Below, in pieces: positions 47,831-57,859 of a DNA stretch of 64,000 bases (positions within the stretch are counted from its first letter, which is position 1; each line of letters begins with the position of its first letter). Under the pieces are notes generated by a model. It had not been told where the DNA came from. It ran no database searches and saw only the letters and a program-made list of their open reading frames with translations. The DNA lies in contig NZ_FOTS01000013.1 of the NCBI RefSeq assembly GCF_900114615.1, forward strand, positions 62,001-126,000. Direction: 5' to 3'. The DNA comes from Pelosinus propionicus DSM 13327 (lineage in GTDB: Bacteria > Bacillota > Negativicutes > DSM-13327). A program made the translations under genes and the position numbers.

Positions 47831-48661
47831 ATGAGTCAGCCTATTACGATTGCTACATCCTTAGCGCCAGGAAAAGATGTAAAGATTCAAAAAGAGGCAG
47901 TTAACAGTTGGCATAGACTGGGGTTTGTTGTAATATCTATCAATTGTGCAGAGGAAATAGCTGTTTTAAAATCATCTTTTCCAGAAATTGAATTTATTGA
48001 AGTTGCCAGAGATGCTAGACAACAATTTGGCAAGCCCTATATTTATTTTGACGACATATTAGCTTGTTTGTGGGAACGAGAATCTTCTTTATGTGGAATT
48101 GTTAATTCTGATATTTGCTTCTTGAAGCATGAGTTTTATTCTTTCCTGACGAAGGAGGGGCGTGATTCATTTATTTACGGATCTCGAATTGATATAAGTA
48201 CATTTAATCATGTTAATGGCAGAGTAATTCAAGATGGTTTTGACTATTTCTTTTTTGATCGAAAAGTGATTGCTGCATATCCTGCCTCGCAATTTTGTAT
48301 TGGTATGCCATGTTGGGATTATTGGGCGGTGCTATCTCCTTTATTCTTAGGAGTAGCCGTTAAGAAAGTCATGACAGCTCATGCATATCATATAATACAT
48401 AAAGTGAATTGGAACAATACAATTTCAAGCAGATTATTTCATGAACTGTTGCATCATATCAAACCGCTTTCGGCTGTTGCTGCTTCTGCCAACTATATGT
48501 TGAGTTTTATAGATCGTTATTCTCTAAAATTGAATTTGCAAAGCGAGGGAGGAAGCAGAAAACAACTGCAGAATTTGCTTCCTCAAATCAAAAAGGTACT
48601 TACAAAGGGAGATATTCAAGGGGAAATTATTGATGAACTATTATTTCTAAGAAGAAAGTAA
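47831..48661 (+). CDS. Stand-alone NSD-motif domain protein, paralogue of the 39340-41292 C-terminal domain
   Basis: 276 aa from ATG 47831 (GGGAGGAAG upstream). The same signatures as the fused domain occur in the same order: ITIATSLAPGKD, GIVNSDICF, QFCIGMPCWDYW, AYHIIHKVN. A putative glycosyltransferase; the family is not recognised. No signal or membrane segment. Confidence 0.75.
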   Translation: MSQPITIATSLAPGKDVKIQKEAVNSWHRLGFVVISINCAEEIAVLKSSFPEIEFIEVARDARQQFGKPYIYFDDILACLWERESSLCGIVNSDICFLKHEFYSFLTKEGRDSFIYGSRIDISTFNHVNGRVIQDGFDYFFFDRKVIAAYPASQFCIGMPCWDYWAVLSPLFLGVAVKKVMTAHAYHIIHKVNWNNTISSRLFHELLHHIKPLSAVAASANYMLSFIDRYSLKLNLQSEGGSRKQLQNLLPQIKKVLTKGDIQGEIIDELLFLRRK

Positions 48662-48727
48662 TATCATTTTTTACCAGCTCGAAGAATAAATTAAATTAGG
48701 TTGGAATAAGACAATGAGGTGGTTGGT

Positions 48728-49651
48728 ATGAAGGATTATATATGTACTACTCCCATAGCATTGATTATCTTTAATAGGCCAAATCTAACGCAGCAGGTGT
48801 TGGCAGAGATCCGCAAGGTTAGACCTGTGAAGTTACTAGTCATTGCAGATGCTCCTAGGACAGATCAAAGGGATGATATAGAAAAATGTGCTTTAGTACG
48901 GAATCTTATTGATGGGATTGATTGGGAGTGTGAGATTATAAAAAATTACTCTCCCGTTCATTTAGGCTGTGGCAAGCGTCCCGCTACTGGAATGGATTGG
49001 GTTTTTAGTTTGGTAGAAGAAGCAATCATATTAGAAGATGATTGTTTGCCACATCCGACATTCTTTCCGTATTGCCAGGAATTATTAAAAAAGTACTCTG
49101 ATGACCAACGTATTATGAGTATTTCGGGTAATAATTTTCAGTTTGGCAGACGACGAACAGCGGATAGTTATTATTTTTCCCGCTATACCCAGACCTGTGG
49201 TTGGGCAACCTGGAAAAGAGCATGGCGGCATTATGATTTTGACATGAAGCTCTGGCCTGAAGTTCGCGATGGGAAATGGTTATTTGATATCTTTGGTAGT
49301 ATGCAAGTGGCAAATCGCAGTGATCAGCCCCAATTTGAAGTGATTGGGGGAGTGCGAGTTGCCCAATATTGGCAGCGTGTCTTTGAGGCTGCCTATCAGA
49401 AAAAAATAGATGCTTGGGATTTTCAGTTTGCATTTTCCTGTTTTTTACAAAGTGGTTTGCATATCTTGCCGAATACGAATTTAGTATCCAATATTGGATA
49501 TGGCCCTGAAGGAACTCATACGAAAGATAAAGGAAGCTGCCTTGCTAATCTGCCAGTAGAAGAGATGGAATTTCCCTTAAAGCATCCGCGCTTTATCATT
49601 CGTGATGCCTGGGCAGATACTTTTTTACAGGCAAATAACTTTTCCTGCTGA
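48728..49651 (+). CDS. GT-A-type glycosyltransferase, HlpA-like
   Basis: 307 aa. PIALIIFNRPNLTQQVLAEI, a nucleotide-diphospho-sugar transferase start, then AIILEDDCLPHPTFFPY with the acidic metal site, and CGWATWKRAWRHYD. The nearest known type is the HlpA family of putative transferases. ATG 48728 after ATGAGGTGG. The donor is unknown. Confidence 0.8.
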   Translation: MKDYICTTPIALIIFNRPNLTQQVLAEIRKVRPVKLLVIADAPRTDQRDDIEKCALVRNLIDGIDWECEIIKNYSPVHLGCGKRPATGMDWVFSLVEEAIILEDDCLPHPTFFPYCQELLKKYSDDQRIMSISGNNFQFGRRRTADSYYFSRYTQTCGWATWKRAWRHYDFDMKLWPEVRDGKWLFDIFGSMQVANRSDQPQFEVIGGVRVAQYWQRVFEAAYQKKIDAWDFQFAFSCFLQSGLHILPNTNLVSNIGYGPEGTHTKDKGSCLANLPVEEMEFPLKHPRFIIRDAWADTFLQANNFSC

Positions 49652-49676
49652 TTGTTTGTATAGGGGGAGGAAAATA

Positions 49677-52600
49677 ATGAAGGTAGTACATATTAACCTT
49701 TTTGATAAACATGGAGGGGCAGCAAGAATTTCCTGGACTCTTGTGAACAACCTTAGCCAACGAGGGCATGAGGCTGTTACTTTTGCTCACCACACAGTAT
49801 CTTCTCAAGATGACCGAGTGATTCAGATTCCCTTTTTAAAAACTAGATGGCAAAAAGAACTGTTAGAACAGCAGCAGCAGCAAGGTTTATTTGATCTTTA
49901 TTCTGCAGCCTTGCTAAGGGTATTAAATCATCCTTTGTTTGAACAGGCTGATTTGGTTCATTTACATTGTATTAATGGAAATTATTTTTCTTTTTTGTTA
50001 TTGCCCTTTTTGGCATCTAAGCCTTTAGTCTGGACATTGCATGATCCTCTTGCCTTTACTGCCAAGTGCCTGTCTACGGATGTTTGTAATGGCTGGAAAG
50101 AAGATTGGTGTGCAGTATGTCCCCAAGATATTGAAAATAAAAACAAATTGCAGCGTGAGTTGGTACAGCTTATTAAAAGTTTAATGTATAAAGTATCTAA
50201 TTTTACCGTAGTATGCCCTTCTGCATGGTTAGGCAGGCAAGCAAAAGAAAGCCTGCTGCAAGAGAAAGAAATTCGCCTGATTTATAATGGTGTTGACATA
50301 AGTACATTTCAACCTGGCAGCAAAGAGGAATTGCGGTTTAAATTAGGTTTGCCGGCTTCTCAAAAAATAATCTTATTTGCAGCTCATGGTGGTTTGAATA
50401 ACCCCTATAAGGGAGGGGAGTTCTTACGCGAAGCATTATTAGAAATCTATAAACGGTATCCCGATATTGTTTTACTTACGATAGGGTCATACAGTACATC
50501 GACATTAGAAGACTTTCCGATCCGTCACATCGATGTTCCTTTTATTGATGACCACAAGCAGTTGGCACAGTATTATGCAGCTGTTGATCTTTATGTTTCT
50601 CCTACCCTAGCCGAGGTGTTTGGCCTTACTATTTGTGAAGCGATGGCATCAGGTACGCCAGTTGTTGCCTTTGCTGTAGGAGGAATCCCGGAGCTGATAA
50701 CTCATAAAGAAAATGGTTATTTGGCGGAACGGGGAAATGTAGGTGAATTGATTCAAGGCATTCTTTATTTCCTGGAAAATGAAGAGCTTAGACAATGTTC
50801 TGGTAGAGCTGCTCGACTCCGAGTAGTAGAAAAATTTAGCGAGAAGCGTATGGTAGATGAGTATGTAGCCTTATATGAAGAAGTATTGAAAAAAAGTAAG
50901 TCCATTAAAAGTGATACGAGTTCAAATTCTGATGATGAGGAGATCGCTCAACTAGTAGAAAGAGAAAAAAGTAAAGGATGGAGCTTTGTATGGAAAGCAT
51001 TTCATCATAAATATTCTCATTTTAAAATGGAAGAAAGCAGGGAAAAATTGCAGTTTGTAGATCGGTTTTGTGGCCACTGCCTCAAAAAAATCAATCCTCT
51101 TTTGGAAAGTCATGCGTTGTGGGATGTGATTACTTTGTGGCAAAGTTGTAGATCCATACCAGACAGCAGCAATCATTTACAGGATAAAGAAATGCAAGCT
51201 TTTTATGAATTTATTAAGACGCTGCGCAAATGTTTAACGATTTACTTCAGTAAAGTACCTCAAGGCAGATACGTTCAGCTCAAGGAGGATCAGCACCAAA
51301 AGCTTTACATGCTTTGGCAGCAAATCTTTTTAAATGACTTCTTATCGCTGCCAATAGAAGAAAATGAGAGCTTTGCATTTACGGATTCATCTGCGAGTTT
51401 TAAAGAATTCCTTTTAATCAGTATGTATCGGCCAATGGATGCGGAACAATTTAACATTAATGTTGTTCAATTATGGAAGGAAGAAGAAATTCCTGAATAT
51501 TATAAGGTGTTGATTACTTTTTGGCTGCTGCATGTCCCTTATTACAATATTGAAGGGAAACATCGAGATAAAGTTTTAAAATATGCTTCTGATCTATTTT
51601 CAGCGCATATCCCAACAAGTTCGTTTATTCCTTTGGTAAATGAGTGTACTAAAGTTCTTTGGCGTATTTCTTATAGTGGTGGTAATAATCTGCCTGCGTT
51701 GGCTCGATTTGGTGATTTTATTGCTGCTCATATGGAGCAGTATGTGTCTCGAAATAAAAAGTTAACTGCCAGTTTTAAGAAAAATAGAAAAAAGAAAAAA
51801 ATACGCATCGGCTATATTTCACGATTTTTTTACGGGCAGGCTGTTAGCTACTATATGGTAAATCGTGTGATTCATCATAATAAAGATAATTTTGAAGTAT
51901 ATACATTTGCTTTGGGAAGAGGTTATGATGAAATCACCAGTCTTTTTGAAAAATATAGTGACCGTTTTAAACAATTTAAACAGATAGATGCGATTGAAGA
52001 TGTATATTGTATCATGCAAAGTATCATAGATAGTAAGCTTGATATTTTAATTTATACAGATATAGGTATGGATCCTTTGACGTATATGCTGGCTGGGCTC
52101 CGATTAGTACCGATTCAGTGTGCATTAGTAGGCCATGGAACAACCACTGGTCTGCCGACGATTGATTATTATATCAGCGGTGATTTTGAACCGTCAGATG
52201 CTAGTTCTCATTACCGAGAGAAATTAGTAAAATTGCCGAACCTGGGAGCTGCGCAATTTCCCCCTCCTTTTACATCGTTTATCCCTGTCACTCGTAAAGA
52301 TTGGAAAATACCTGAAGAGGCTGTAGTTTTTGTTTCTTGTGCAAATGGTATTAAGCATAGTCCGTCGCGGGATCGGTTGTTAGTGGAAATCTTAAAGCGT
52401 GTTCCTAATGCCTGTATACTGCTCAAACCATGTCATTCAACGAATCTAGATAATCAGCTAGGAGAGCGGATCAAGCAGGCTGCCAGAAGTGCTGGAGTTG
52501 AAAGACAGTTGTTTATTGTACCTCCCTTAGGACGGGTTGATGCTTTGCTGGCAATTGCTGATATTCAATTAGACACATATCCTTACGGAGGCTGGACTAC

Positions 52601-52892
52601 ATCTCTGGAGGGATTTTATATGGGCTTGCCGATGGTCACCCAGGAGGGAGATATGGCTAGAAGCAGATGGGGGGCTCATATGCTTCGTGCTCTTGGGATA
52701 CAAGATGGCATAGGAAAGAATGAAGAAGAATATGTGGAGTGGGCCGTGAAATTAGCACAGAATAAAGAACTTAGAGAGCAGATAAAGAAAAAAATAACAG
52801 AGCAGGTAAAAGAGGTTTTGTTTAATGGCTCAGCAGCACAGCCCCACTATGAAAGTGCTTTACTAAAAATTTTTAAAAATCAATTCAAATAA
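49677..52892 (+). CDS. Bifunctional GT4 - GT41 (OGT-like) glycosyltransferase
   Basis: 1071 aa. An N-terminal GT4 enzyme (about 1-415: VHINLFDKHGGAARIS, SPTLAEVFGLTICEAMASG) is followed by an unrecognised helical middle (about 430-700) and a C-terminal GT41 catalytic region (about 705-1070) with IRIGYISRFF, ILIYTDIGMDP, VGHGTTTGLPTIDYY and DTYPYGGWTTSLEGFYMGLP. GT41 enzymes (O-GlcNAc transferase, SPINDLY, HMW1C) glycosylate proteins. The pair suggests successive sugar additions. No TPR repeats are obvious. Confidence 0.88.
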   Translation: MKVVHINLFDKHGGAARISWTLVNNLSQRGHEAVTFAHHTVSSQDDRVIQIPFLKTRWQKELLEQQQQQGLFDLYSAALLRVLNHPLFEQADLVHLHCINGNYFSFLLLPFLASKPLVWTLHDPLAFTAKCLSTDVCNGWKEDWCAVCPQDIENKNKLQRELVQLIKSLMYKVSNFTVVCPSAWLGRQAKESLLQEKEIRLIYNGVDISTFQPGSKEELRFKLGLPASQKIILFAAHGGLNNPYKGGEFLREALLEIYKRYPDIVLLTIGSYSTSTLEDFPIRHIDVPFIDDHKQLAQYYAAVDLYVSPTLAEVFGLTICEAMASGTPVVAFAVGGIPELITHKENGYLAERGNVGELIQGILYFLENEELRQCSGRAARLRVVEKFSEKRMVDEYVALYEEVLKKSKSIKSDTSSNSDDEEIAQLVEREKSKGWSFVWKAFHHKYSHFKMEESREKLQFVDRFCGHCLKKINPLLESHALWDVITLWQSCRSIPDSSNHLQDKEMQAFYEFIKTLRKCLTIYFSKVPQGRYVQLKEDQHQKLYMLWQQIFLNDFLSLPIEENESFAFTDSSASFKEFLLISMYRPMDAEQFNINVVQLWKEEEIPEYYKVLITFWLLHVPYYNIEGKHRDKVLKYASDLFSAHIPTSSFIPLVNECTKVLWRISYSGGNNLPALARFGDFIAAHMEQYVSRNKKLTASFKKNRKKKKIRIGYISRFFYGQAVSYYMVNRVIHHNKDNFEVYTFALGRGYDEITSLFEKYSDRFKQFKQIDAIEDVYCIMQSIIDSKLDILIYTDIGMDPLTYMLAGLRLVPIQCALVGHGTTTGLPTIDYYISGDFEPSDASSHYREKLVKLPNLGAAQFPPPFTSFIPVTRKDWKIPEEAVVFVSCANGIKHSPSRDRLLVEILKRVPNACILLKPCHSTNLDNQLGERIKQAARSAGVERQLFIVPPLGRVDALLAIADIQLDTYPYGGWTTSLEGFYMGLPMVTQEGDMARSRWGAHMLRALGIQDGIGKNEEEYVEWAVKLAQNKELREQIKKKITEQVKEVLFNGSAAQPHYESALLKIFKNQFK

Positions 52893-52994
52893 TGGCACCT
52901 ATTTGAGAGTAGTACATATACTACAGTACAAATAATGGTAAAGTAGATTTTATAAAGTGATCAAAAAAATTTGAACAAAAGGAGGAGAAACATA

Positions 52995-53411
52995 ATGGAA
53001 AATCCTCAGGAAAGTAAACTTTGGCAGCCGCCTGTTCCTCCGTTGGAAAAAGTAGCGCAAGAAACAATGTTGGAAAAAATAACGAATCGTGTTAAAAATA
53101 TGCAAAAGGATAGTACTTTTTTTTCGACATTAACAGAAGAAAAGTTAGGGCAGCTGCTAGGTGATGAAAATCTTGTAGCACAAGATGGTGAGCAAAAATA
53201 CTATCTCTTGCCAGATCAAAGTGCATTGCAAAAACTGATGGATATGATACCTGCTGTCGCATCCGGTGAAATGAGCCAAAATCGACGTTGGCATAAAACG
53301 AATGTGGAAATAAGTGATGAAGATCAGCCATGGAGTCATGTTATGGAAGTTCTGCAAAATATAGATAAGAGGTTAGAGCAAATTGAACTGTTATTACATA
53401 AAAAAGAATAA
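52995..53411 (+). CDS. Small acidic/helical protein, unknown
   Basis: 138 aa, ATG 52995 with AGGAGGAG just upstream. Not recognised. Opens KLWQPPVPPLEKVAQETMLEK, helical throughout, ending in a coiled-coil-like HVMEVLQNIDKRLEQIELLL. It is convergent with the Cys-rich gene and shares its terminator. Confidence 0.6.
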   Translation: MENPQESKLWQPPVPPLEKVAQETMLEKITNRVKNMQKDSTFFSTLTEEKLGQLLGDENLVAQDGEQKYYLLPDQSALQKLMDMIPAVASGEMSQNRRWHKTNVEISDEDQPWSHVMEVLQNIDKRLEQIELLLHKKE

Positions 53412-53440
53412 AAAGCAGACCAATCTGGTCTGCTTTTTTA
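53410..53440. terminator. Bidirectional terminator between 52995 and 53441 genes
   Basis: AAAAAGCAGACC pairs with GGTCTGCTTTTT around AATCT; poly-T on the plus strand and poly-A on the left give U-runs for both directions. Confidence 0.92.
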
Positions 53441-54199
53441 TTAGCTTGGAGGACAAATATCTGTACAAGGGCCAATTTGATGAGTGCTGTCGAAAGAGCC
53501 TTTTACAGTAAAAGAAGAGAAGCCATTAGCGATTGCTGCATCAGTTAATTCAAATGGACGAATTCCTTCTACCCACAAGTTCTCGCTTCTCCATAATTTA
53601 TCTATAATTTTTCCTGTAATTGTAATTTGTTGAGGACTGGTGACAACCGCATTAAATTGGGCGACAAGGCAGGAACCGTCAATTCTTGTCAGTTCATTCT
53701 TTAATTGCTGCCCAGTTACAGGGGTGCAATCTGGGAATCGGTAGAAAGTAGTAAAGGTTCTAGTAAAGGTTGGGAGCGGAAGAATGATTGGGTTTGAAGT
53801 GCAATTGCCGCAGATGATTACCAAACCAATTCTAACCGTTACCGTTTGACATCCTTCATCGATTTGTTCATCGGCGCACCATAGGATAACCTGGCAAGTC
53901 TCTCCTACGGTGAGTGTTGGGAAAGTAAAGGTTCCATTGCATTGAACACGGCATGGTCCTACTGGAGGGTAGGCTATGCATCTTGTAAATTCACCGGAAT
54001 TACCGATAAGTACGACTTCTTCTACACAAATGTCATGACATTCACATGTTGGTATTCTGCTTACTGGGGGAGTTGTAGTACCAAAAACAGGTCCGCAGTT
54101 GTTAAAGATACTAAGACAGCTATTGCATGGGCAATTTGGTTCACATTGGCGGGTCAATTCACAAAAATCAGGAATCTCAAAATACTTGCTGTCTATCAT
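53441..54199 (-). CDS. Cysteine-rich protein, possible spore-surface component
   Basis: 252 aa on the minus strand, from ATG 54199 after AGAGGAGG. Not recognised. The N-terminal third has several Cys pairs (TRQCEPNCPCNSC, PTCECHDIC, CRVQCNG), and the middle is Thr/Val-rich beta-like. No signal peptide. The pattern recalls cysteine-rich coat or exosporium proteins of spore formers. It borders the glycan island and the host carries sporulation genes, so a surface role is suggested but not shown. Confidence 0.55.
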   Translation of the reverse strand: MIDSKYFEIPDFCELTRQCEPNCPCNSCLSIFNNCGPVFGTTTPPVSRIPTCECHDICVEEVVLIGNSGEFTRCIAYPPVGPCRVQCNGTFTFPTLTVGETCQVILWCADEQIDEGCQTVTVRIGLVIICGNCTSNPIILPLPTFTRTFTTFYRFPDCTPVTGQQLKNELTRIDGSCLVAQFNAVVTSPQQITITGKIIDKLWRSENLWVEGIRPFELTDAAIANGFSSFTVKGSFDSTHQIGPCTDICPPS

Positions 54200-54352
54200 A
54201 GCAAAAGCCTCCTCTAAAATGTTGGATTTTTGTTGAGTATTTAGTATCTAAAGTAATAGGCATCCCTCCTGAAAAAATAAAGAATACTTATATACTCTTA
54301 ATACATAAGACTTTTATATTCTTAATTCATAATATGTTTTTTCTTCTGAAAG

Positions 54353-54499
54353 GTGCCAGTAAGAAGAAAAAATGTAATATTTTCGAGTGCAGTTGACATC
54401 TTAGTTATTTCGATTCTATTACTTGTTTTTATCTCATGGTATGCATACGAAAGTGTTTTGGGAACTAACATCAATGTTGGAGCGCCAGGATTTTCTTAA
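54353..54499 (+). CDS. Small single-span membrane protein candidate
   Basis: 48 aa, GTG 54353 (possible GAAAGG site overlapping the start). A basic N terminus (MPVRRKN) is followed by one membrane helix (about 12-30). It ends just before a terminator, which supports a real transcription unit; the upstream ribosome site is weak. Confidence 0.4.
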   Translation: MPVRRKNVIFSSAVDILVISILLLVFISWYAYESVLGTNINVGAPGFS

Positions 54500-54501
54500 A
54501 A

Positions 54502-54548
54502 GCTAAAAAGCAATAAAACAGCATCAAAATGCCGTTTTATTGCTTTTT
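54502..54548 (+). terminator. Terminator before the MacA-like gene
   Basis: AAAAAGCAATAAAAC pairs with GTTTTATTGCTTTTTT, with AGCATCAAAATGC as the apical part. Confidence 0.85.
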
Positions 54549-54642
54549 TATAAAAACGTAATTGACCATATAGTGGAAAGACCATACAATAAGAGTACAC
54601 CAAAACCTGATTCTAATGAATTTCAAACTGGGGAGGGATTTT

Positions 54643-55725
54643 ATGCAAGTTCAGACGTTATGGCAAAAAGGGTATCAGTATAAAAAAGTAATACTATTAG
54701 TAATCATTGTGAGTGTGGCAGCTGCATATGGAATTAGGATGTATTTAGATAAAAGTAAGCCCGTAGCAACAACGCAGTTAGTAGCAGTAGAGCGAGGCGA
54801 CATCGTATCCTTAGTATCAGCTACTGGTACGATCAAGCCTGTAAATATGGTAGATATTAGTTCAAAGATAACTGGTTTAATAAAGGAAGTCAGAGTGCTT
54901 GAAAATGAGCAGGTAAAAGCAGGGCAAATATTGATCTTACTGGATGATAAACGGCTCATGGCACAAGTATCTCAGTCGCGTGCCAAATTAGAAAACACTT
55001 CGGCAAATTATCAGCGAAATTTACAATTAAATCGTATCGGAGCGATTTCCAATCAGCAGCTGGATGCTTCGGTTATGGATTATAGTGTAGCGCAGGCAAC
55101 CTACGATGATGCTGTATCCCAATTAGATGATACGGTTATTAAAGCACCGATTGATGGTGTTATTATTGGTAAGCCGATTCCTGCTGGTCAGACGGTGGCT
55201 CCAGGGATTTCTACTCCTATGGTACTCATGAGTGTGGCTGACTTATCAAAAATGCAGATTGAAGCGCAGGTCGATGAATCTGATATTGGAAAAATTGCAT
55301 TAGGGCAAAGGGTGACGTTTACCGTAGATGCCTATATTGATAAAGTCTTTTCAGGCACAGTATCGAATATATCCCAGAAGGCGAATATAACGCAAAATGT
55401 AGTCTATTACGTAGTAACGATTGATGTTGAAGGACCTGGAACAATGCTCAAACCTACTATGACGGCAAGAGTATCAATACAAAGCGGGGAAAGTAAAAAT
55501 ACAATCCTTGTACCCCTGTCTGCTGTTAAAGAAAATAAAGGTCAGCCATATGTCCAGATAATGGTCAGCGGAAAGATTGAAAATATCAATGTTACGACTG
55601 GGTTATCGAACGAAGATAAAGTTGAAATTACCAGCGGTCTTGCGGATGGGGATCAAATTGTGCTTCCGCAGGCAAAAGCACTGCCTCAGGCTTCTGGGAC
55701 TATGCGCGGTCCACTTGGTCGCTAA
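54643..55725 (+). CDS. Membrane fusion protein (MacA-like)
   Basis: 360 aa. A membrane helix (about 12-32) is followed by a lipoyl-type half, a helical hairpin (about 105-165), and beta-barrel domains ([23 protein letters not shown]). It is the periplasmic-adaptor type of tripartite and, in Firmicutes, of MacB-like exporters. AGGGATTTT precedes the ATG. The ATP-binding and permease genes follow. Confidence 0.85.
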   Translation: MQVQTLWQKGYQYKKVILLVIIVSVAAAYGIRMYLDKSKPVATTQLVAVERGDIVSLVSATGTIKPVNMVDISSKITGLIKEVRVLENEQVKAGQILILLDDKRLMAQVSQSRAKLENTSANYQRNLQLNRIGAISNQQLDASVMDYSVAQATYDDAVSQLDDTVIKAPIDGVIIGKPIPAGQTVAPGISTPMVLMSVADLSKMQIEAQVDESDIGKIALGQRVTFTVDAYIDKVFSGTVSNISQKANITQNVVYYVVTIDVEGPGTMLKPTMTARVSIQSGESKNTILVPLSAVKENKGQPYVQIMVSGKIENINVTTGLSNEDKVEITSGLADGDQIVLPQAKALPQASGTMRGPLGR

Positions 55726-55738
55726 GGAGGGATCGGCA

Positions 55739-56416
55739 ATGAGTATTGTACTTTCCAACATAAAAAAGATATACCAGATGGGGGATGCCCATGTTGCTGC
55801 GTTGGCAGGAATTACACTGGAGATCTTCGCCGGAGAATTTACATCCATTATGGGGCCATCGGGGTCAGGTAAATCGACTTTGATGAATATATTAGGCTGC
55901 CTTGATAGGCCTACCAGCGGATCATACATGCTAGATGGAGAAGAGGTAGCTACCTTAAAAGATGATGAATTGGCAGTCACCAGAAATAAGAAAATTGGGT
56001 TTGTTTTTCAGAACTTTAATTTGCTGCCTCGTATGTCTGCTCAGCAAAATGTAGCTTTGCCTCTTGTATATGCAGGAGTAATGAAGCAGGAGCGAGATTC
56101 GATGGCTGCTAATGCTCTTTCTATGGTGGGTTTAGCCGATCGGATGTATCATCGTCCGAATGAGTTGTCTGGTGGGCAGCGCCAGCGTGTGGCAATTGCG
56201 CGGGCCTTAGTGAATAACCCTAGTATTATTATGGCAGATGAGCCTACAGGTAACCTTGACAGTAAATCTGGAAATGAGATCATGGAGATCTTTACGAATC
56301 TTAATAAAGAAGGGCGAACCATCGTTTTGGTTACACATGAAATCGAGATTGCTCAATACACAAGGCGAATCATTTCATTTCGTGATGGTCTAATTATGAG
56401 TGATGAGGCAGTCTAG
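55739..56416 (+). CDS. ABC transporter ATP-binding protein (MacB/LolD type)
   Basis: 225 aa. Walker [11 protein letters not shown]-loop FQNFNLL, signature [15 protein letters not shown], Walker [14 protein letters not shown]-loop VTHE. AAGGAGGG before ATG. It pairs with the downstream permease to form an exporter driven by ATP. Confidence 0.93.
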   Translation: MSIVLSNIKKIYQMGDAHVAALAGITLEIFAGEFTSIMGPSGSGKSTLMNILGCLDRPTSGSYMLDGEEVATLKDDELAVTRNKKIGFVFQNFNLLPRMSAQQNVALPLVYAGVMKQERDSMAANALSMVGLADRMYHRPNELSGGQRQRVAIARALVNNPSIIMADEPTGNLDSKSGNEIMEIFTNLNKEGRTIVLVTHEIEIAQYTRRIISFRDGLIMSDEAV

Positions 56417-56428
56417 GAGGTGATCTTT

Positions 56429-57643
56429 TTGTTTTGGGAAAGCATTATTATAGCATTAGAGGGTTTAAAAGCGAATAAACTGCGTTCCATATTAACGATG
56501 CTGGGAATTATCATTGGCGTAGGTGCCGTGATTGCAATGGTGTCTATTGGTATGGGTGTGCAAAATAAAATACAAAACTCAATTGCTAGTTTAGGAAGCA
56601 ATCTTCTTATTATTACTCCTGGTGCCACATCACCTTCTGGTGTGAGGCTGGCTGCTGGTTCGAATACTACCCTTACCAATAAAGATGCCCAGGCGATTGG
56701 GCGTCAAATTGAAGGTATTAGCGCTGTTGCACCCAGCGTTAGTAAGCAATACCAATTGGTGTATGGGAATAAAAATTGGATGACAACGGTTCAAGGAACT
56801 ACGCCTGAGTTTGTGAGTGTTCGTAATTTTAATGTGGAGTTGGGACGATTCTTCTCCAATCAAGAGGTAGATACAAGAACGAGAGTTGCGGTTTTGGGGA
56901 AAACCACTGCAGAAAACTTATTCGGTGCAGTTTATCCAGTTGGGCAGACGGTACGAATTAATTCAGCTCCTTTTATCGTAGTTGGCGTATTTGAAGGAAA
57001 AGGGCAGTCAGCTGGTGGTATGGACCAGGATGATGTTGTGGTAATTCCCTTAACGACAGCTCAAGAACGCATGATGGGGATTAGCTATATACAAACCATT
57101 AGTGTACAGGCCGCTAATCCGGAAAGCATTAATCAGGTGCAAGAAGAAATTACCTCTCTTTTGCGTTCGCGTCATAAGTTAGCAAAAGATATGCCTGATG
57201 ATTTTACGGTTCGTAATTTAGCTGCAGTGATGGCTACGGCAGAGGAAACGACAAATACGATTACCTTGCTTTTAGGGAATATCGCTGCAATCTCTTTATT
57301 AGTTGGTGGTATTGGGATTATGAATATTATGCTGGTATCTGTAACGGAACGTACAAGAGAAATCGGCATTCGTAAAGCACTAGGCGCTACGTACCGCAAT
57401 ATTTTACTGCAGTTTCTTATCGAAGCCATTGTAATTGGCGTAACAGGCGGTTTAATGGGGATTGGATTAGGCATTGGCGCAGCGTATGCCATTTCAGCGA
57501 TAGCTGGCTGGAATACTGCTATTTCTTCAGGCTCTATTTTAGTGGCCTTTGGATTTTCTGTAGCCATTGGACTCTTTTTTGGTATCTATCCGGCCAGAAA
57601 AGCAGCATTATTAGATCCTATTGACGCATTGCGCTATGAATAA
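56429..57643 (+). CDS. ABC transporter permease (MacB type)
   Basis: 404 aa from TTG 56429, 7 bases after AGGAGGTG; GTG 56420 would overlap the ribosome site. A first helix (GIIIGVGAVIAMVSIGMG), a large extracytoplasmic MacB_PCD domain, and three C-terminal helices with VGGIGIMNIMLVSVTERTREI. The four-helix MacB architecture is complete. Confidence 0.9.
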   Translation: MFWESIIIALEGLKANKLRSILTMLGIIIGVGAVIAMVSIGMGVQNKIQNSIASLGSNLLIITPGATSPSGVRLAAGSNTTLTNKDAQAIGRQIEGISAVAPSVSKQYQLVYGNKNWMTTVQGTTPEFVSVRNFNVELGRFFSNQEVDTRTRVAVLGKTTAENLFGAVYPVGQTVRINSAPFIVVGVFEGKGQSAGGMDQDDVVVIPLTTAQERMMGISYIQTISVQAANPESINQVQEEITSLLRSRHKLAKDMPDDFTVRNLAAVMATAEETTNTITLLLGNIAAISLLVGGIGIMNIMLVSVTERTREIGIRKALGATYRNILLQFLIEAIVIGVTGGLMGIGLGIGAAYAISAIAGWNTAISSGSILVAFGFSVAIGLFFGIYPARKAALLDPIDALRYE

Positions 57644-57695
57644 AGTGAGTTGTTTGTGGTAAAATAGTTGAAAGGATATGATAAGGGGACAGACA

Positions 57696-57836
57696 ATGGG
57701 ATATTTCTATTCGTTAATGAATTACTTGAAAACAGACAAGGGAAGGCATGATTGCTTGGACTATATTCGGGCGATTGTGATTATGGCAGCGGTTATGGCT
57801 GGTATTCGAATACTGCTTTATACGTTATTGCAGTAG
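57696..57836 (+). CDS. Small membrane-anchored protein candidate
   Basis: 46 aa from ATG 57696 with AAGGGGA (57682-57688) upstream. A soluble N-terminal half (MNYLKTDKGRHDCLDYIR) is followed by one helix (about 26-45). Not recognised. Confidence 0.5.
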   Translation: MGYFYSLMNYLKTDKGRHDCLDYIRAIVIMAAVMAGIRILLYTLLQ

Positions 57837-57859
57837 AAGATGTAGTTTTATATAGGAAA

